From: Roseiarcus sp963835215
Lineage (GTDB): Bacteria > Pseudomonadota > Alphaproteobacteria > Rhizobiales > Beijerinckiaceae
DNA: 64,000 bases
Assembly: GCA_963835215.1 (NCBI GenBank)
Contig: CAWIES010000004.1
Location: 868,001 to 932,000, forward strand
Direction of reading: 5' to 3'
Both the position numbers and the translations under genes were made by a program. Below the pieces are notes generated by a model, which was given only the letters and a program-made list of their open reading frames with translations, was not told the origin of the DNA and made no database searches. Numbering within the stretch: the stretch's first letter is position 1; every line of letters starts with the position of its first letter. This document shows positions 35,043 through 44,843 of this stretch, piece after piece.

Positions 35043-35729
35043 ATGACGAGCCGAGAGGATCGAACTGACTTTGACGCGCTTCTTGCCCGCGTTCCCCTGC
35101 CCGATCGCGGCAAATCCGAACTTTCGGCGATGATGGAGGCCCCAGATCGCCACTATCACGGCGTCGGGCATCTGGCGCTGCTGTGGCGGCGGCATTGCGT
35201 CTACGGCGGCGCCGAGGGCCTAAAGGGGCCTGAAGTCGAGACCTTGATCGCCTGCGCGATCGCCTATCACGATTGCGTTTACGAGGCGGGCGCGCGCGAC
35301 AACGAGGAGCAGTCGGCCGAGGTCTGGCTGCGGGCGAGCGCCGGAAGCGCGCTTTCCCAAGAGGGACGGCTCTGGGTCGTCGGCACGATCAGGGCGACCG
35401 CCGATCATCTCGCCTATCCCGGCCCGGCGCACACGGCCGACGAAGCGGACCATCAATGGCGCTCGGCGTCGATGCTCGAGCGGGCGCGGCTTTGGGTTCT
35501 CGATCTCGATCTCACCCCGCTCGGCGAGCGCGCCGCCGATTTCGACCGCAACACCGAATTGCTGCGTCTTGAATCGCCGAACTTGACGCAGGCGCAGTTC
35601 GAAGCAGGCAGCCGCGGCTTTCTCAAGAAAATATCGGACACGCCGCGGGTCTACCGCTCGCCAACGCTCGCCGCGCATTTCGAAATGCAGGCCCGCGCGA
35701 ATTTCGCAAGAGAGCTGCAGGAGACGTGA
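35043..35729 (+). CDS. Predicted HD-superfamily metal-dependent phosphohydrolase
   Basis: 228 residues, soluble. 'DRHYHGVGHLALL' and 'AIAYHDCVYE' supply the histidines and HD pair of a metal site, and a later 'TADHLAY' pattern fits the group of uncharacterised HD proteins that is sometimes misnamed after an NMDA-receptor subunit. The substrate is unknown. ATG 35043 is chosen over TTG 35031 because conserved residues follow it and both share the same upstream region. Convergent with the epimerase gene. Confidence 0.75.
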   Translation: MTSREDRTDFDALLARVPLPDRGKSELSAMMEAPDRHYHGVGHLALLWRRHCVYGGAEGLKGPEVETLIACAIAYHDCVYEAGARDNEEQSAEVWLRASAGSALSQEGRLWVVGTIRATADHLAYPGPAHTADEADHQWRSASMLERARLWVLDLDLTPLGERAADFDRNTELLRLESPNLTQAQFEAGSRGFLKKISDTPRVYRSPTLAAHFEMQARANFARELQET

Positions 35730-35776
35730 GTTGGCGCATCCCTTCTCCAGCTTCGCTGTAGATGGGGAGCGCTTGC

Positions 35777-36181
35777 TCAACCCTGCTCCAGCTCGATCAG
35801 GGCGCCGTTGAAATCCTTGGGGTGAAGGAACAGCACCGGCTTGCCGTGCGCGCCGATCTTGGGGGCGCCATCGCCAAGCACGCGCGCGCCGGACGCCGTC
35901 AGCGCGTCGCGCGCGGCGGCAAGATCGTCGACTTCGAAACAGAGATGGTGCATGCCGCCGTCAGGATTTCTCTCAAGGAACTTGGCGATCGGGAACTCGG
36001 CGCCGAGCGGTTCGAGCAGTTCGATTTTGACGTTGTCCAGCTCGACGAACGCCACCGTGACGCCATGTTCGGGCAGCGCTTGGGGCGCCGAGACGCGCGC
36101 GCCCAGCCCATCGCGATAGCGCGCCGCCGCGGCGCTCAAGTTCGGCGTGGCGATGGCGACGTGGTTCAATCGACCGATCAT
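35777..36181 (-). CDS. mce: Methylmalonyl-CoA epimerase
   Basis: 134 residues, a vicinal-oxygen-chelate fold. 'LNHVAIATPNL' with the first metal His, 'GMHHLCFEVDDL' with the second, and the final 'NGALIELEQG' with the Glu ligand give the family signature. It interconverts (S)- and (R)-methylmalonyl-CoA in propionyl-CoA use. Last gene of the nuoN-birA-rnj-mce run, 68 bases after rnj, a conserved alphaproteobacterial order. Confidence 0.92.
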   Translation of the reverse strand: MIGRLNHVAIATPNLSAAAARYRDGLGARVSAPQALPEHGVTVAFVELDNVKIELLEPLGAEFPIAKFLERNPDGGMHHLCFEVDDLAAARDALTASGARVLGDGAPKIGAHGKPVLFLHPKDFNGALIELEQG

Positions 36182-36249
36182 CGGCTACCCCTGTGCGTCA
36201 TGGCCGGGTCGGTTGCAGTGGCGCCGTGACGAGGCGGCTTGGCGCCCCT

Positions 36250-37917
36250 CTACACCTCGACGACCAGCACGTGGACCGTCGGCTTCTTGCCCCAAACCCC
36301 GTCAACGGCGTTGCGCACCGCGCGCTCGATCGCCGCGCCGACAGCGTCGGCGTCGCGTCGTTTGCCGCGCGGCAGGCTTTCGAACAATTCGAAGATCGCC
36401 GTGTCGATCACAGCGTCGACTCCGGCGCCCTCGCGCGTATGGGCCGGCAGGCCGGCGATCAGCACGTCGGGATCGCCCGCCATCTCGCCCTTGGCGGTCA
36501 GCGCGAGGGCGATCGACACCACGCCGGCGAAGGACAGTTTGCGGCGTTGAGCGACGCATTCGTCGCCCGGGCGCAGCAGGATCGCGCCATCCTTCATCAA
36601 CCGCCCGTTTTCGACCCGCCCGGCGACGCGCGCCTCGCCGGCGGTGAGCCGCACCACGTCGCCGTTGAACGCGCGCACCACCTCCTCGACGCCCTGCGCT
36701 CTGGCGAAGGCGGCGTGTTCGGTCAGGTGCAGCGGCTCGCCATGCGCGGGCACGGCGATCCTGGGCTTCAGCCAGCTATACAGCTTGGCCATTTCGGCGC
36801 GCCGCGGGTGGCCCGAGACGTGAACAAGATGATTGCGGTCGGTGATGATCCCGACCCCTCCCCGGCTCAGCGCATTGACGATCTTGCTGACGGCCTTCTC
36901 GTTGCCGGGGATGGTGCGCGAGGAGAAGATCACGACATCGCCGCTCGCCAAACTCGCGGTCGGGTGGTCGTCGACCGAGAGGCGCGCCAAGGCCGCGCGC
37001 GGCTCGCCCTGGCTGCCGGTTGCGAGCGCCAGCGTCTGATCGCGCGGCAGGCGGTCGAACCGGTCGGGGCCGAGCAGTTGCGGCACGCCGTCGAAATAGC
37101 CGCATTCGCGTGCGACCGCGACGACGCGCTCGATGGCGCGGCCCATTGCGATCACCTGCCGGCCGGCGGCAAAGCCAGCTTCCGCCGCCGCACGCAGCCG
37201 CGCGACATTGGAGGCGAAGGTGGTGACGATCACGCGGCCCTTGGCCTCGCGCACCAGACCGCCGAGCGTCGTTGCGACATCGGCCTCGGAGGGGCTCTCG
37301 CCCTCGCGCAGCACGTTGGTCGAATCGCAAATCAGCGCCAGCACCCCCTCCTCGCCGAGTTCGCGCAGGCGCTTCTCGTCGGTCGGCGGGCCGACCGTCG
37401 GCGTCGGGTCGATCTTCCAGTCGCCGGTATGGACGACGAGGCCGGCCGGGGTGCGAATGGCGAGCGCGCAGCTCTCGGGGATCGAATGGGCGACGGCGAT
37501 GAATTCGAGGCTGAAGGGACCAAGCGCGACGCGCGAGCCCGGCGCGACGATGGTGAAGGGGATTTTCGGCGCGCCCGGCTCGGACAGGCGGCGCGCCTCG
37601 GCGAGGCCCGCGGCAAAGCGCGTCGCCAGGACCGGCGCGCCGAGCCGCGGCCACAGCTCGGCGAGCGCGCCGATGTGGTCCTCGTGGGCGTGGGTGATGA
37701 CGATGGCGACGAGATCCTTCTTCACTTTCTCGATGAAGGCGATGTCGGGCATCAACAGATCGACGCCCGGCGCCTCTTCGCCGGCGAAGGCGAGGCCAAC
37801 ATCAACCATCAGCCATTTGCGCGCGCGCGGCGGCCCAAAGCCGTAGAGCGCGCAGTTCATCCCGATCTCGCCAAGGCCGCCGAGCGGCACAAATACGAGT
37901 TCGTCGGCGTCACTCAT
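36250..37917 (-). CDS. rnj: Ribonuclease J
   Basis: 555 residues. Metallo-beta-lactamase domain with the metal motif 'ITHAHEDHIG' (about 76), the beta-CASP insert, and the 'VSGHPRRAEMAKLYSWLKP' region, followed by the C-terminal domain. RNase J has 5'-3' exo- and endonuclease activity in mRNA decay and rRNA maturation. Its ATG overlaps the stop of birA (ATGA at 37914-37917), so translation is coupled to birA and the nuo transcript. The frame is intact. Confidence 0.95.
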   Translation of the reverse strand: MSDADELVFVPLGGLGEIGMNCALYGFGPPRARKWLMVDVGLAFAGEEAPGVDLLMPDIAFIEKVKKDLVAIVITHAHEDHIGALAELWPRLGAPVLATRFAAGLAEARRLSEPGAPKIPFTIVAPGSRVALGPFSLEFIAVAHSIPESCALAIRTPAGLVVHTGDWKIDPTPTVGPPTDEKRLRELGEEGVLALICDSTNVLREGESPSEADVATTLGGLVREAKGRVIVTTFASNVARLRAAAEAGFAAGRQVIAMGRAIERVVAVARECGYFDGVPQLLGPDRFDRLPRDQTLALATGSQGEPRAALARLSVDDHPTASLASGDVVIFSSRTIPGNEKAVSKIVNALSRGGVGIITDRNHLVHVSGHPRRAEMAKLYSWLKPRIAVPAHGEPLHLTEHAAFARAQGVEEVVRAFNGDVVRLTAGEARVAGRVENGRLMKDGAILLRPGDECVAQRRKLSFAGVVSIALALTAKGEMAGDPDVLIAGLPAHTREGAGVDAVIDTAIFELFESLPRGKRRDADAVGAAIERAVRNAVDGVWGKKPTVHVLVVEV

Positions 37918-38729
37918 TCTTCAATCCTTTCATCGCCGCCCGGCGCGTTGCGCCCGGTCGACGAAGCGAAATAGAGATCGGCCGCCTCGATCGTCTCGAG
38001 GCCAAGGGGCGTGCGCAGCATCAGCCTGCCGCCAGCGTCGAGCCCGTCGAACACGCCTTCACGTGCGCCGCGCGGATCGCTGATGCGGATCGGCTCGCCG
38101 ATCCCGGCCGCGACCGCGAGCCACAGCGCGCGAATCTCGGCAAAGCCCGCCCCGCGCGCCCACAGGCCGAGCGCCTCGTGGAAGCGGATCGCCAGGCGCG
38201 AGAACAGCGCATCAGGCGAGACTTCGCGCTCGAGCGCCCCGGTGAGCGAGGCGACGGGATAGGCGAGGCCCTCGGGCGCGCTGCGGCAATTGACGCCGAC
38301 GCCGATGACGCAGGCGAGCCGCTTGTCCGCCATGGTCACGCTTTCCGCCAGCAGGCCGGCGACTTTGGCCCCGCGCCATAACAGATCGTTCGGCCATTTC
38401 AGCGCGAATTCGGCGCCGCCCAGGTCCTCGACCGCCTGCGCCAACGCGACCCCGGCGACAAAGCCGAGCTGGGGCGCGAGCGCGGCGGGACAGGGATCGA
38501 CGATCAGCGCGCTGGCGTAGAGATTGCCGGGCGGCGAACTCCAGAAGCGGCCCTTGCGGCCGCGCCCGTGGGTCTGCTCCTCGGCGACGATCCACAGCCG
38601 GCCGCGGTCGCCAGCGAGCGCGAGGGCGCGCGCTTCGTCGTTGGTCGAGCCGACGCTGGCAAGGCGCGCGATCCGCCAGCCGGCGAACAGGGGTTTGGGG
38701 TCGACCCGCCGATCGAGCAATGCGTTCAA
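37914..38729 (-). CDS. birA: Biotin--[acetyl-CoA-carboxylase] ligase
   Basis: 271 residues. The catalytic domain has 'VGSTNDEARALA', the biotinyl-AMP loop 'TRGRGRKGRFW'-type 'QTHGRGRKGRFWSSPPGN' and 'LKWPNDLLWRGAKVAGLL', and there is a short C-terminal SH3-like domain. No N-terminal DNA-binding domain, so it is a ligase only and not a repressor. TTG 38729 overlaps the nuoN stop (TTGA), a tight coupling to the complex I operon that is conserved in this group. Confidence 0.93.
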   Translation of the reverse strand: MNALLDRRVDPKPLFAGWRIARLASVGSTNDEARALALAGDRGRLWIVAEEQTHGRGRKGRFWSSPPGNLYASALIVDPCPAALAPQLGFVAGVALAQAVEDLGGAEFALKWPNDLLWRGAKVAGLLAESVTMADKRLACVIGVGVNCRSAPEGLAYPVASLTGALEREVSPDALFSRLAIRFHEALGLWARGAGFAEIRALWLAVAAGIGEPIRISDPRGAREGVFDGLDAGGRLMLRTPLGLETIEAADLYFASSTGRNAPGGDERIEE

Positions 38730-40159
38730 AACAGCGACTTTGCCGCGGCCATCGCCGTATCGGTCAACGGCGCCGGGTAGAGGACGTAGAAAATGACCAC
38801 CGCGGTCGACAGCGCCAGCACCACGCGCGCCGCCGAGCTCGGCTGGTCGAACGGCTTGGCCGGCTCGTCGAAATACATGATCTTGACGATGCGCAGATAG
38901 TAATAGGCGCTGACCGCGCTGAGCAGCACGCCGATGATGGCGAGGCCGAACAGACCCGCCTTCATCGCGGCGGCGAAGACGTAGAACTTGGCGAAGAAGC
39001 CGGCGAGCGGCGGCACGCCGGCGAGCGAGAACATCATCGCGCCGAGAAAGAACGCCATCGGCCCGTTGGTGCGGGCAAGCCCGGCAAGATCGGCGATCGT
39101 TTCGACATAGACGCCGTCGCGCCGCATCGACAGGATGCCGGCGAAGGTGCCGAGCGTCATCGCCAGATAGATCGCCATGTAGACGACGACGCCATGCGCG
39201 CCCTCGACCGTGCCGGCGGCAAGGCCAACCAGCGCGAAGCCCATGTGGCCGATCGACGAATAGGCCATCAGCCGCTTGATGTTGGTCTGGCCGATGGCGG
39301 CGAATGAGCCGAGCGCCATCGAGGCGATCGAGATGAAGGCGACGATCTCGCGCCAGTCGGTGGTGACGCCGGGAAAGGCGACGAACACGACCCGCACCAG
39401 GATCGCCATCGCCGCCATCTTCGGCGCCGAGGCGAAGAAGGTCGTCACTGGCGTCGGCGCGCCCTCGTAGACGTCGGGCGTCCACATGTGGAACGGCACG
39501 GCGGAAATCTTGAAGGCGAGGCCCGCCATGACGAAGGCGAGGCCGAAGACGACGCCGAGGCTGGCGTGGCTGTGCACCGCATTGGCGACGCCGACGAACG
39601 ACACCGTGCCGGCGTAGCCGTAAGTGAGCGAAGCGCCATAGAGCAACATGCCGGACGACAGAGCGCCGAGGACAAAGTATTTCAGCCCCGCCTCCGAGGC
39701 GCGCATGTCGTCGCGCCGATAGGCGGCGATGACGTAGAGCGACAGGCTCATCAGCTCGAGGCCGAGATAGAGGGCGATGAAATCGCCGGCCGAGATCAGC
39801 ATCATCATGCCGAGCGTCGCCAGCAGGATCAGCACCGGAAACTCGAAGCCGCCGATCTTCTCGCGGCGCATGAAGTCGATCGACAGCAGCAGCGTGACCA
39901 GCGAGCCGATCAGCGCCAGCGCCTTCATGAAGCGGCTGAAGGGATCATCGACGAAGGCGCCAAAGAAGGTCGTGGCGGCCTCGCGCTGATCGACAACAAC
40001 CGCGACCAGCGCGGCGGCGAGCAGCGCGGCGGCGATCTCGACCACCAGCCAATGCGAGCGTTCGCCGCGCAGCGCGCCAAACAGGACCAGCGCCAACACG
40101 CCGAGCGCGATGATCGCCTCGGGCAGCACGACCGGCAGCGAGAAATCGGTCACGTTCAT
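38726..40159 (-). CDS. nuoN: NADH-quinone oxidoreductase subunit N
   Basis: 477 residues with about 14 membrane helices. Antiporter-like core with the conserved Lys-containing helix ('FALGLAFVMAGLAFKISAVP'-like) and 'HMWTPDVYEGAPTPVT'. One of the three proton-channel subunits of complex I. 46 bases separate it from nuoM. The frame is intact. Confidence 0.96.
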   Translation of the reverse strand: MNVTDFSLPVVLPEAIIALGVLALVLFGALRGERSHWLVVEIAAALLAAALVAVVVDQREAATTFFGAFVDDPFSRFMKALALIGSLVTLLLSIDFMRREKIGGFEFPVLILLATLGMMMLISAGDFIALYLGLELMSLSLYVIAAYRRDDMRASEAGLKYFVLGALSSGMLLYGASLTYGYAGTVSFVGVANAVHSHASLGVVFGLAFVMAGLAFKISAVPFHMWTPDVYEGAPTPVTTFFASAPKMAAMAILVRVVFVAFPGVTTDWREIVAFISIASMALGSFAAIGQTNIKRLMAYSSIGHMGFALVGLAAGTVEGAHGVVVYMAIYLAMTLGTFAGILSMRRDGVYVETIADLAGLARTNGPMAFFLGAMMFSLAGVPPLAGFFAKFYVFAAAMKAGLFGLAIIGVLLSAVSAYYYLRIVKIMYFDEPAKPFDQPSSAARVVLALSTAVVIFYVLYPAPLTDTAMAAAKSLF

Positions 40160-40205
40160 GGTCTGGTCAATCCCGTCGTTTCGCCTATCGTTCGTCGCGC
40201 GCTCA

Positions 40206-41710
40206 TCACAGACCCGCCGTCTTCGTCAGCGCCAGCGCCTGGCTGACGCCCTTGAGCAGGCCGTCGATCGAGGCGGCGCTGGCGTCGATGATCGGCTGCG
40301 GATGGACGCCGTAATAGAGCACCAGCACAAACAGCGGCGCCAGAATCGCAATCTCGCGCCGCGACAAATCGGCGATAGCGGCGAGGCTGGGCTTCTCCAG
40401 CACGCCGAAGATGACCCGGCGATAGAGATAGAGCGCATAGCACGCCGACAGGATGACGCCGGTGGTCGCCAGCAGGCCGACCCAGGCGTTGGCCTGGAAG
40501 GCGCCGATCAGGGTGAGGAACTCGCCGATGAAGCCCGAGGTGCCCGGCAGGCCGACGTTAGCGAGCGTGAACACCATGAACGCGGTCGCGTAACGCGGCA
40601 TGCGCTCCACCAGCCCGCCGTAGGCGGCAATGTCGCGGGTGTGCATGCGGTCGTAGACCACGCCAACGCACAGGAACAACGCGCCCGACACCAGGCCGTG
40701 GCTGACCATCTGATAGACGGCGCCCTGCAGACCCTGCGTGTTGCCGGAGAACAGGCCCATCGTCACGAAGCCCATGTGGGCGACCGACGAATAGGCGATC
40801 AGTTTCTTCATGTCCTCCTGCACCAGCGCCACCAGCGAGGTGTAGATGATCGCGATGATCGACAGGGCGTAGATCAGCGGCGTGAAGTCGAGGCTCGCCT
40901 GCGGGAACATCGGCAGCGAGAAGCGGATGAAGCCGTAGCCGCCCATTTTCAACAGGATGCCGGCCAGGATCACCGAGCCCGCGGTCGGCGCTTCGACATG
41001 GGCGTCAGGCAGCCAGGTGTGCACCGGCCACATCGGCATTTTGACCGCGAAGGAGGCAAAGAAGGCAAGCCACAGCCAGGTCTGCATCGAGGCGGGGAAA
41101 TGGAAGCTTGCAGCAGCGCCTCGATGTCGGTCGTGCCCGCCGTCCAATACATCGCCATGATCGCCAGCAGCATCAGCAGCGAGCCGGTCAGCGTGTAGAG
41201 GAAGAACTTGAAGGCGGCGTAGACGCGCCGCTTGCCGCCCCACACGCCGATGATCAGGAACATCGGGATCAGGCCGCCCTCGAAGAACAGGTAGAACAGC
41301 ACCAGATCGAGCGCCTCGAAGACGCCGATCATCAGCGTTTCGAGCGCGAGGAAACAGATCAAATATTCTTTGACCCGGGTCTGGATCGAGGTCCACGAGG
41401 CGGCGATGCAGATCGGCATCAGAAAGGTCGTCAGCAGCACGAACGGCATCGAAATGCCGTCGACGCCGAGCTTGTAGGAGATGGCGTGCGAGAACCAGTC
41501 GCGTTGCTCGATCAACTGGAAGCCGGCCTCGCCGGTATTGAAGCGCGCCCAGGCGACGAGGCTGAGACCGAACGTGATCAGCGTCGTCCACAATGCGATC
41601 CAGCGCGCGTTGTTGAGCGTCGCTTCGCTTGTGCCGCGCAAAGCGAGGATCAGCAGCGCGCCGATCGCGGGGAGGACGAGCAGGCCGGAGAGGATCCAGG
41701 AGCCGGACAT
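40206..41710 (-). pseudogene. nuoM: NADH-quinone oxidoreductase subunit M with a frame break
   Basis: The start ATG 41710 overlaps the nuoL stop (ATGA). The first frame runs through 'LFYLFFEGGLIPMFLIIGVW' to 'TTDIEALLQA'. At about 41106-41108 one base is missing, and the protein continues in the next frame as 'FHFPASMQTWLWLAFFASF' and 'KMPMWPVHTWLPDAHVEAP', to stop 40206. Restoring one base gives about 501 residues, the normal length, with all antiporter-like helices. As complex I needs NuoM, a sequence error is more likely than true loss; a real mutation would disable the proton pump. Confidence 0.9.
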
Positions 41711-43743
41711 CAGCGGATCCCCCCGAACAGATACCAGGTGATGAAGGCGGCGACGCCGATCAGCATCGCGAAGGCGTAGTGGTAGATGTAGCCCGATTGC
41801 AGCCGCACGACGCTGCGCGTGACATCGAGCACGCGGGCGGACACGCCGTCGGGGCCGAGCCCGTCGATGATCGCGCCATCGCCCCCCTTCCAGAACAGGC
41901 GGCCGATGAAGAAGGCGGGGCGAACGAACAGGAAGTCGTAGAGCTCGTCGAAATACCACTTGTTGAGCAGGAAGCGGTAGAGGATCGGATTGCTGTCGGC
42001 CAGCGCCTTGGGCGCGGCGCGGTTGACCATGTACATGTAGTAGGCGAGCGCGAGGCCGAGCAGCATCATCAGCGTCGGCAGGAGGGAGACGATGGCGGGC
42101 ACAGTCTCCATCTGCTCGAGGATCTTGTTGCTGTCGCCGATATAGAGCGCGTGTTTCCAGAAGCCCTCGAAACCGCCGCCAATGAACCAGTAGCGGAAGA
42201 CGACGCCGGCGACGACCGCGCCAAGCGCCAGCACCGCGAGCGGCGCCAGCATCACGGGCGGCGACTCATGCGCCGCATGAGCGTCGCCGTGGTCGTCGTG
42301 CGAATGATCGTCGTGCGCGTGGTCGTCATGACCGTGCGCTGCGTGCGCGGCGCCCGGCAGCGAAGCCGACCATTGGCCGCGTGTCCCGAAGAAGGTCATG
42401 AACACCAGGCGCCAGGAATAGAACGAGGTCAGGCCGGCGGCGACGACGACGCAGACAAAGGCGTAGGTCGCGCCGAACCCTTGCGAGGCATAGGCCGCCT
42501 CGATGATCGCGTCCTTGGAGACATAGCCGGCAAAGCCGATCGAGGTGAAGGGGATGCCCACCCCGGTCAGCGCCAGCGTGCCGATCGTCATCATCCAGAA
42601 GGTGAAGGGGATCTCTTTGCGCAGGCCCCCCATCGCCCGCATGTCCTGCTCGTGGTGCATCGCGTGGATGACCGAGCCGGCGCCAAGGAACAGCAGCGCC
42701 TTGAAGAAGGCGTGGGTGAACAGGTGGAAGATGCCGAGGCTGTAGCCCCCAACCCCGAGGCCGACGAACATGTAGCCGAGCTGCGAGCAGGTCGAATAGG
42801 CGATCACCCGCTTGATGTCGTTCTGCACCAGACCGACGGTGGCCGCGAAGAAGGCGGTGGTCGCCCCGACCACGGTGACGACGGCGAGCGCGTCGGGCGC
42901 GCGATCGAACAGCGGCGACAGACGCGCCACCATGAACACGCCGGCGGTGACCATGGTCGCCGCATGGATGAGGGCGGAGACCGGCGTCGGGCCCTCCATC
43001 GCGTCGGGCAGCCAGGTGTGCAGCAGAAACTGCGCCGACTTGCCCATCGCGCCCATGAACAGCAGCAGGCAGGTGATCGTCAGCGCGTCCCAATCGGCGC
43101 CCCAGAGATGGATCGTCATGCCCTTGAGGCCGGGCGCGGCGGCGAAGATCTGCTCGAAACTGACCGAGCCGGTGAGCGTGAAGATCAGGAAGATGCCGAG
43201 CGCAAAGCCGAAGTCGCCGACCCGGTTGACGACAAACGCCTTGATCGCCGCCGCATTGGCCGAGGGGCGGTCGTACCAGAAGCCAATCAGCAGGTAGGAG
43301 GCAAGACCGACCCCTTCCCAGCCAAAGAACATCTGCACCAGATTGTCGGCCGTCACCAGCGACAGCATGGCGAAGGTGAACAGCGACAGATAGGCGAAAA
43401 AGCGCGGCTGGCTGGGATCGTCCGCCATGTAGCCGATCGAATAGACGTGGACGAGAAACGAGACGGTGCAAACCACCACCAGCATGACAGCGGTCAGCGT
43501 GTCGATGCGCAGCGCCCAGGCGACGGCGAGCTTGCCAGAGGTGAACCAATTGGCGATTTCGACCGGAACAATCTCGGTCTGGCCGAGCGCGACCATGAAG
43601 AAGGCGATCCAGGCAAGCAGCGCGGCGACGCCCAGCAGTCCGGTGGTGACGAGTTCGGAGGCGCGCGGCCCGATCTGGCGGCCGAACAGGCCGGCGATCA
43701 GGAAGCCGACGAGCGGCGCGAAGACGATGGTTTCATAAAGCAT
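41710..43743 (-). CDS. nuoL: NADH-quinone oxidoreductase subunit L
   Basis: 677 residues. Antiporter-like core ('LMFFGWEGVGLASYLLIGFW'-type 'QMFFGWEGVGLASYLLIGFW', 'LLHTWLPDAMEGPTPVSALI') and the long lateral C-terminal helix region. A loop before the last helices is rich in His and Asp ('HGHDDHAHDDHSHDDHGDA', about 42270-42350 on the DNA), an extension not required for function elsewhere. ATG 43743; 9 bases after nuoK. Confidence 0.96.
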   Translation of the reverse strand: MLYETIVFAPLVGFLIAGLFGRQIGPRASELVTTGLLGVAALLAWIAFFMVALGQTEIVPVEIANWFTSGKLAVAWALRIDTLTAVMLVVVCTVSFLVHVYSIGYMADDPSQPRFFAYLSLFTFAMLSLVTADNLVQMFFGWEGVGLASYLLIGFWYDRPSANAAAIKAFVVNRVGDFGFALGIFLIFTLTGSVSFEQIFAAAPGLKGMTIHLWGADWDALTITCLLLFMGAMGKSAQFLLHTWLPDAMEGPTPVSALIHAATMVTAGVFMVARLSPLFDRAPDALAVVTVVGATTAFFAATVGLVQNDIKRVIAYSTCSQLGYMFVGLGVGGYSLGIFHLFTHAFFKALLFLGAGSVIHAMHHEQDMRAMGGLRKEIPFTFWMMTIGTLALTGVGIPFTSIGFAGYVSKDAIIEAAYASQGFGATYAFVCVVVAAGLTSFYSWRLVFMTFFGTRGQWSASLPGAAHAAHGHDDHAHDDHSHDDHGDAHAAHESPPVMLAPLAVLALGAVVAGVVFRYWFIGGGFEGFWKHALYIGDSNKILEQMETVPAIVSLLPTLMMLLGLALAYYMYMVNRAAPKALADSNPILYRFLLNKWYFDELYDFLFVRPAFFIGRLFWKGGDGAIIDGLGPDGVSARVLDVTRSVVRLQSGYIYHYAFAMLIGVAAFITWYLFGGIR

Positions 43744-43752
43744 CGTGCGTTC

Positions 43753-44061
43753 TCAGCCCTTCAGCGCGTTGATGTCGTCGACCGCGATCGAGCCGCGGTT
43801 GCGATAATAGGCGACGAGCACCGCGAGACCGATCGCCGCCTCGGCCGCGGCGACGGTGAGGATCAGCAGCGCGAACACCTGGCCGGTCAGATCGGCCGAA
43901 TGGGTCGAGAAGGCGACGAGGTTGATGTTGACCGCCAGCAGGATCAGCTCGACCGACATCAGGATAATGATGATGTTCTTGTGGTTCAGGATGATGCCGG
44001 CGATCCCGATCGTGAACAGGATCGCCGCGAGAGTCAGATAGTGGGCGAGGCCGATGATCAT
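43753..44061 (-). CDS. nuoK: NADH-quinone oxidoreductase subunit K
   Basis: 102 residues, three membrane helices, standard length. The conserved membrane Glu residues lie in 'ILMSVELILLAVNI' and 'AEAAIGLAVLV'. It belongs to the proton-transfer module joining NuoH to the antiporter-like subunits. ATG at 44061; a far longer open frame upstream is only an antisense/overlap artefact of GC bias. Confidence 0.96.
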   Translation of the reverse strand: MIIGLAHYLTLAAILFTIGIAGIILNHKNIIIILMSVELILLAVNINLVAFSTHSADLTGQVFALLILTVAAAEAAIGLAVLVAYYRNRGSIAVDDINALKG

Positions 44062-44072
44062 CACGGGAGCCT

Positions 44073-44675
44073 TCAAATGCCGACGCGCGAGGGAACTTTG
44101 CGCAGTTCGATCGCGGTCTTGGGGTCGCGCGCGACCTGGTCGGCGATGTTCTGACGCCTGACCCCGACCTTGTGGCGCAAGGTCAGCACGATCGCGCCGA
44201 TCATCGCCGTCAGCAGAATCATCCCCGCCGCCTGGAAGAAATAGAAATAGTGGGTGTAGAGCACGCGGCCCAACGCCGCGGTGTTGGAGAGCGTGCCCGA
44301 GGGCGTCGCGGCGGCGGCGGCGTCCGGCGAAGCCGTCCAGCCGAGCGCGACATAGCCAAGCTCGCCGCCGACGAACAGCGCGATCAGCGCGCCGATCGGC
44401 AGATAGCGCACGAAACCCTGTTTCAACTCGGCGAAGTCGACATCGAGCAGCATGACGACGAACAGGAACAGCACCGCCACCGCGCCGACATAGACCACGA
44501 TCAGGATCATGCCGAGGAACTCGGCCCCCATCAGCAGGAACAGGCCGGCGGCGTTGACAAAGGCGAGGATGAGGAACAGCACCGAATGCACAGGGTTGCG
44601 CGCCGTGATCACGGCCAGCCCCGAGCCGACCAGCACGATCGCGAACACCCAGAAGAAAAACGCCTCGGCCTGCAT
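44073..44675 (-). CDS. nuoJ: NADH-quinone oxidoreductase subunit J
   Basis: 200 residues, five membrane helices; 'NPVHSVLFLILAFVNAAGLF' and 'IVVYVGAVAVLFLFVVMLL' contain the pi-bulge helix that couples quinone chemistry to proton movement. ATG 44675 chosen because the first helix follows at once; an upstream in-frame start at 44693 would add six residues. Separated from nuoI by 168 bases of dispersed repeat. Confidence 0.95.
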   Translation of the reverse strand: MQAEAFFFWVFAIVLVGSGLAVITARNPVHSVLFLILAFVNAAGLFLLMGAEFLGMILIVVYVGAVAVLFLFVVMLLDVDFAELKQGFVRYLPIGALIALFVGGELGYVALGWTASPDAAAAATPSGTLSNTAALGRVLYTHYFYFFQAAGMILLTAMIGAIVLTLRHKVGVRRQNIADQVARDPKTAIELRKVPSRVGI

Positions 44676-44695
44676 TGTCAGCCTCTCGTCCACTA

Positions 44696-44843
44696 CCCTT
44701 CACCCCATCCCTCTCCCGCAACGCGGGGGAAGGTGGCGCATTCCCTTCTCCCGCTGGCGGGAGAAGGTGGCGGCGAAGCCGCCGGATGAGGGCCCTTGGA
44801 CTTGCCCTCACCCCTACCCTCTCCCGCGAGCGGGAGAGGGGGA
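44696..44843. repeat. Dispersed repeat family B between nuoI and nuoJ
   Basis: Three hairpins in a row: 'CCCTCTCCCGC' with 'GCGGGGG', 'TTCTCCCGCTGGCGGGAGAA', and 'CCCTCTCCCGCGAGCGGGAG', joined by 'GCCGGATGAGGGC'. The same blocks occur before tRNA-Ser. Placed inside the nuo operon, the stems could slow exonucleases or cause partial termination and so alter the ratio of gene products. Confidence 0.75.

Noticed and set aside
36193..37974. Very long open frames antisense to rnj, recG, nuoL, nuoG, lon, tig and pyrG
   Set aside because: Codon bias in GC-rich genes leaves the antisense frames open; they show no family character and the sense genes are certain.
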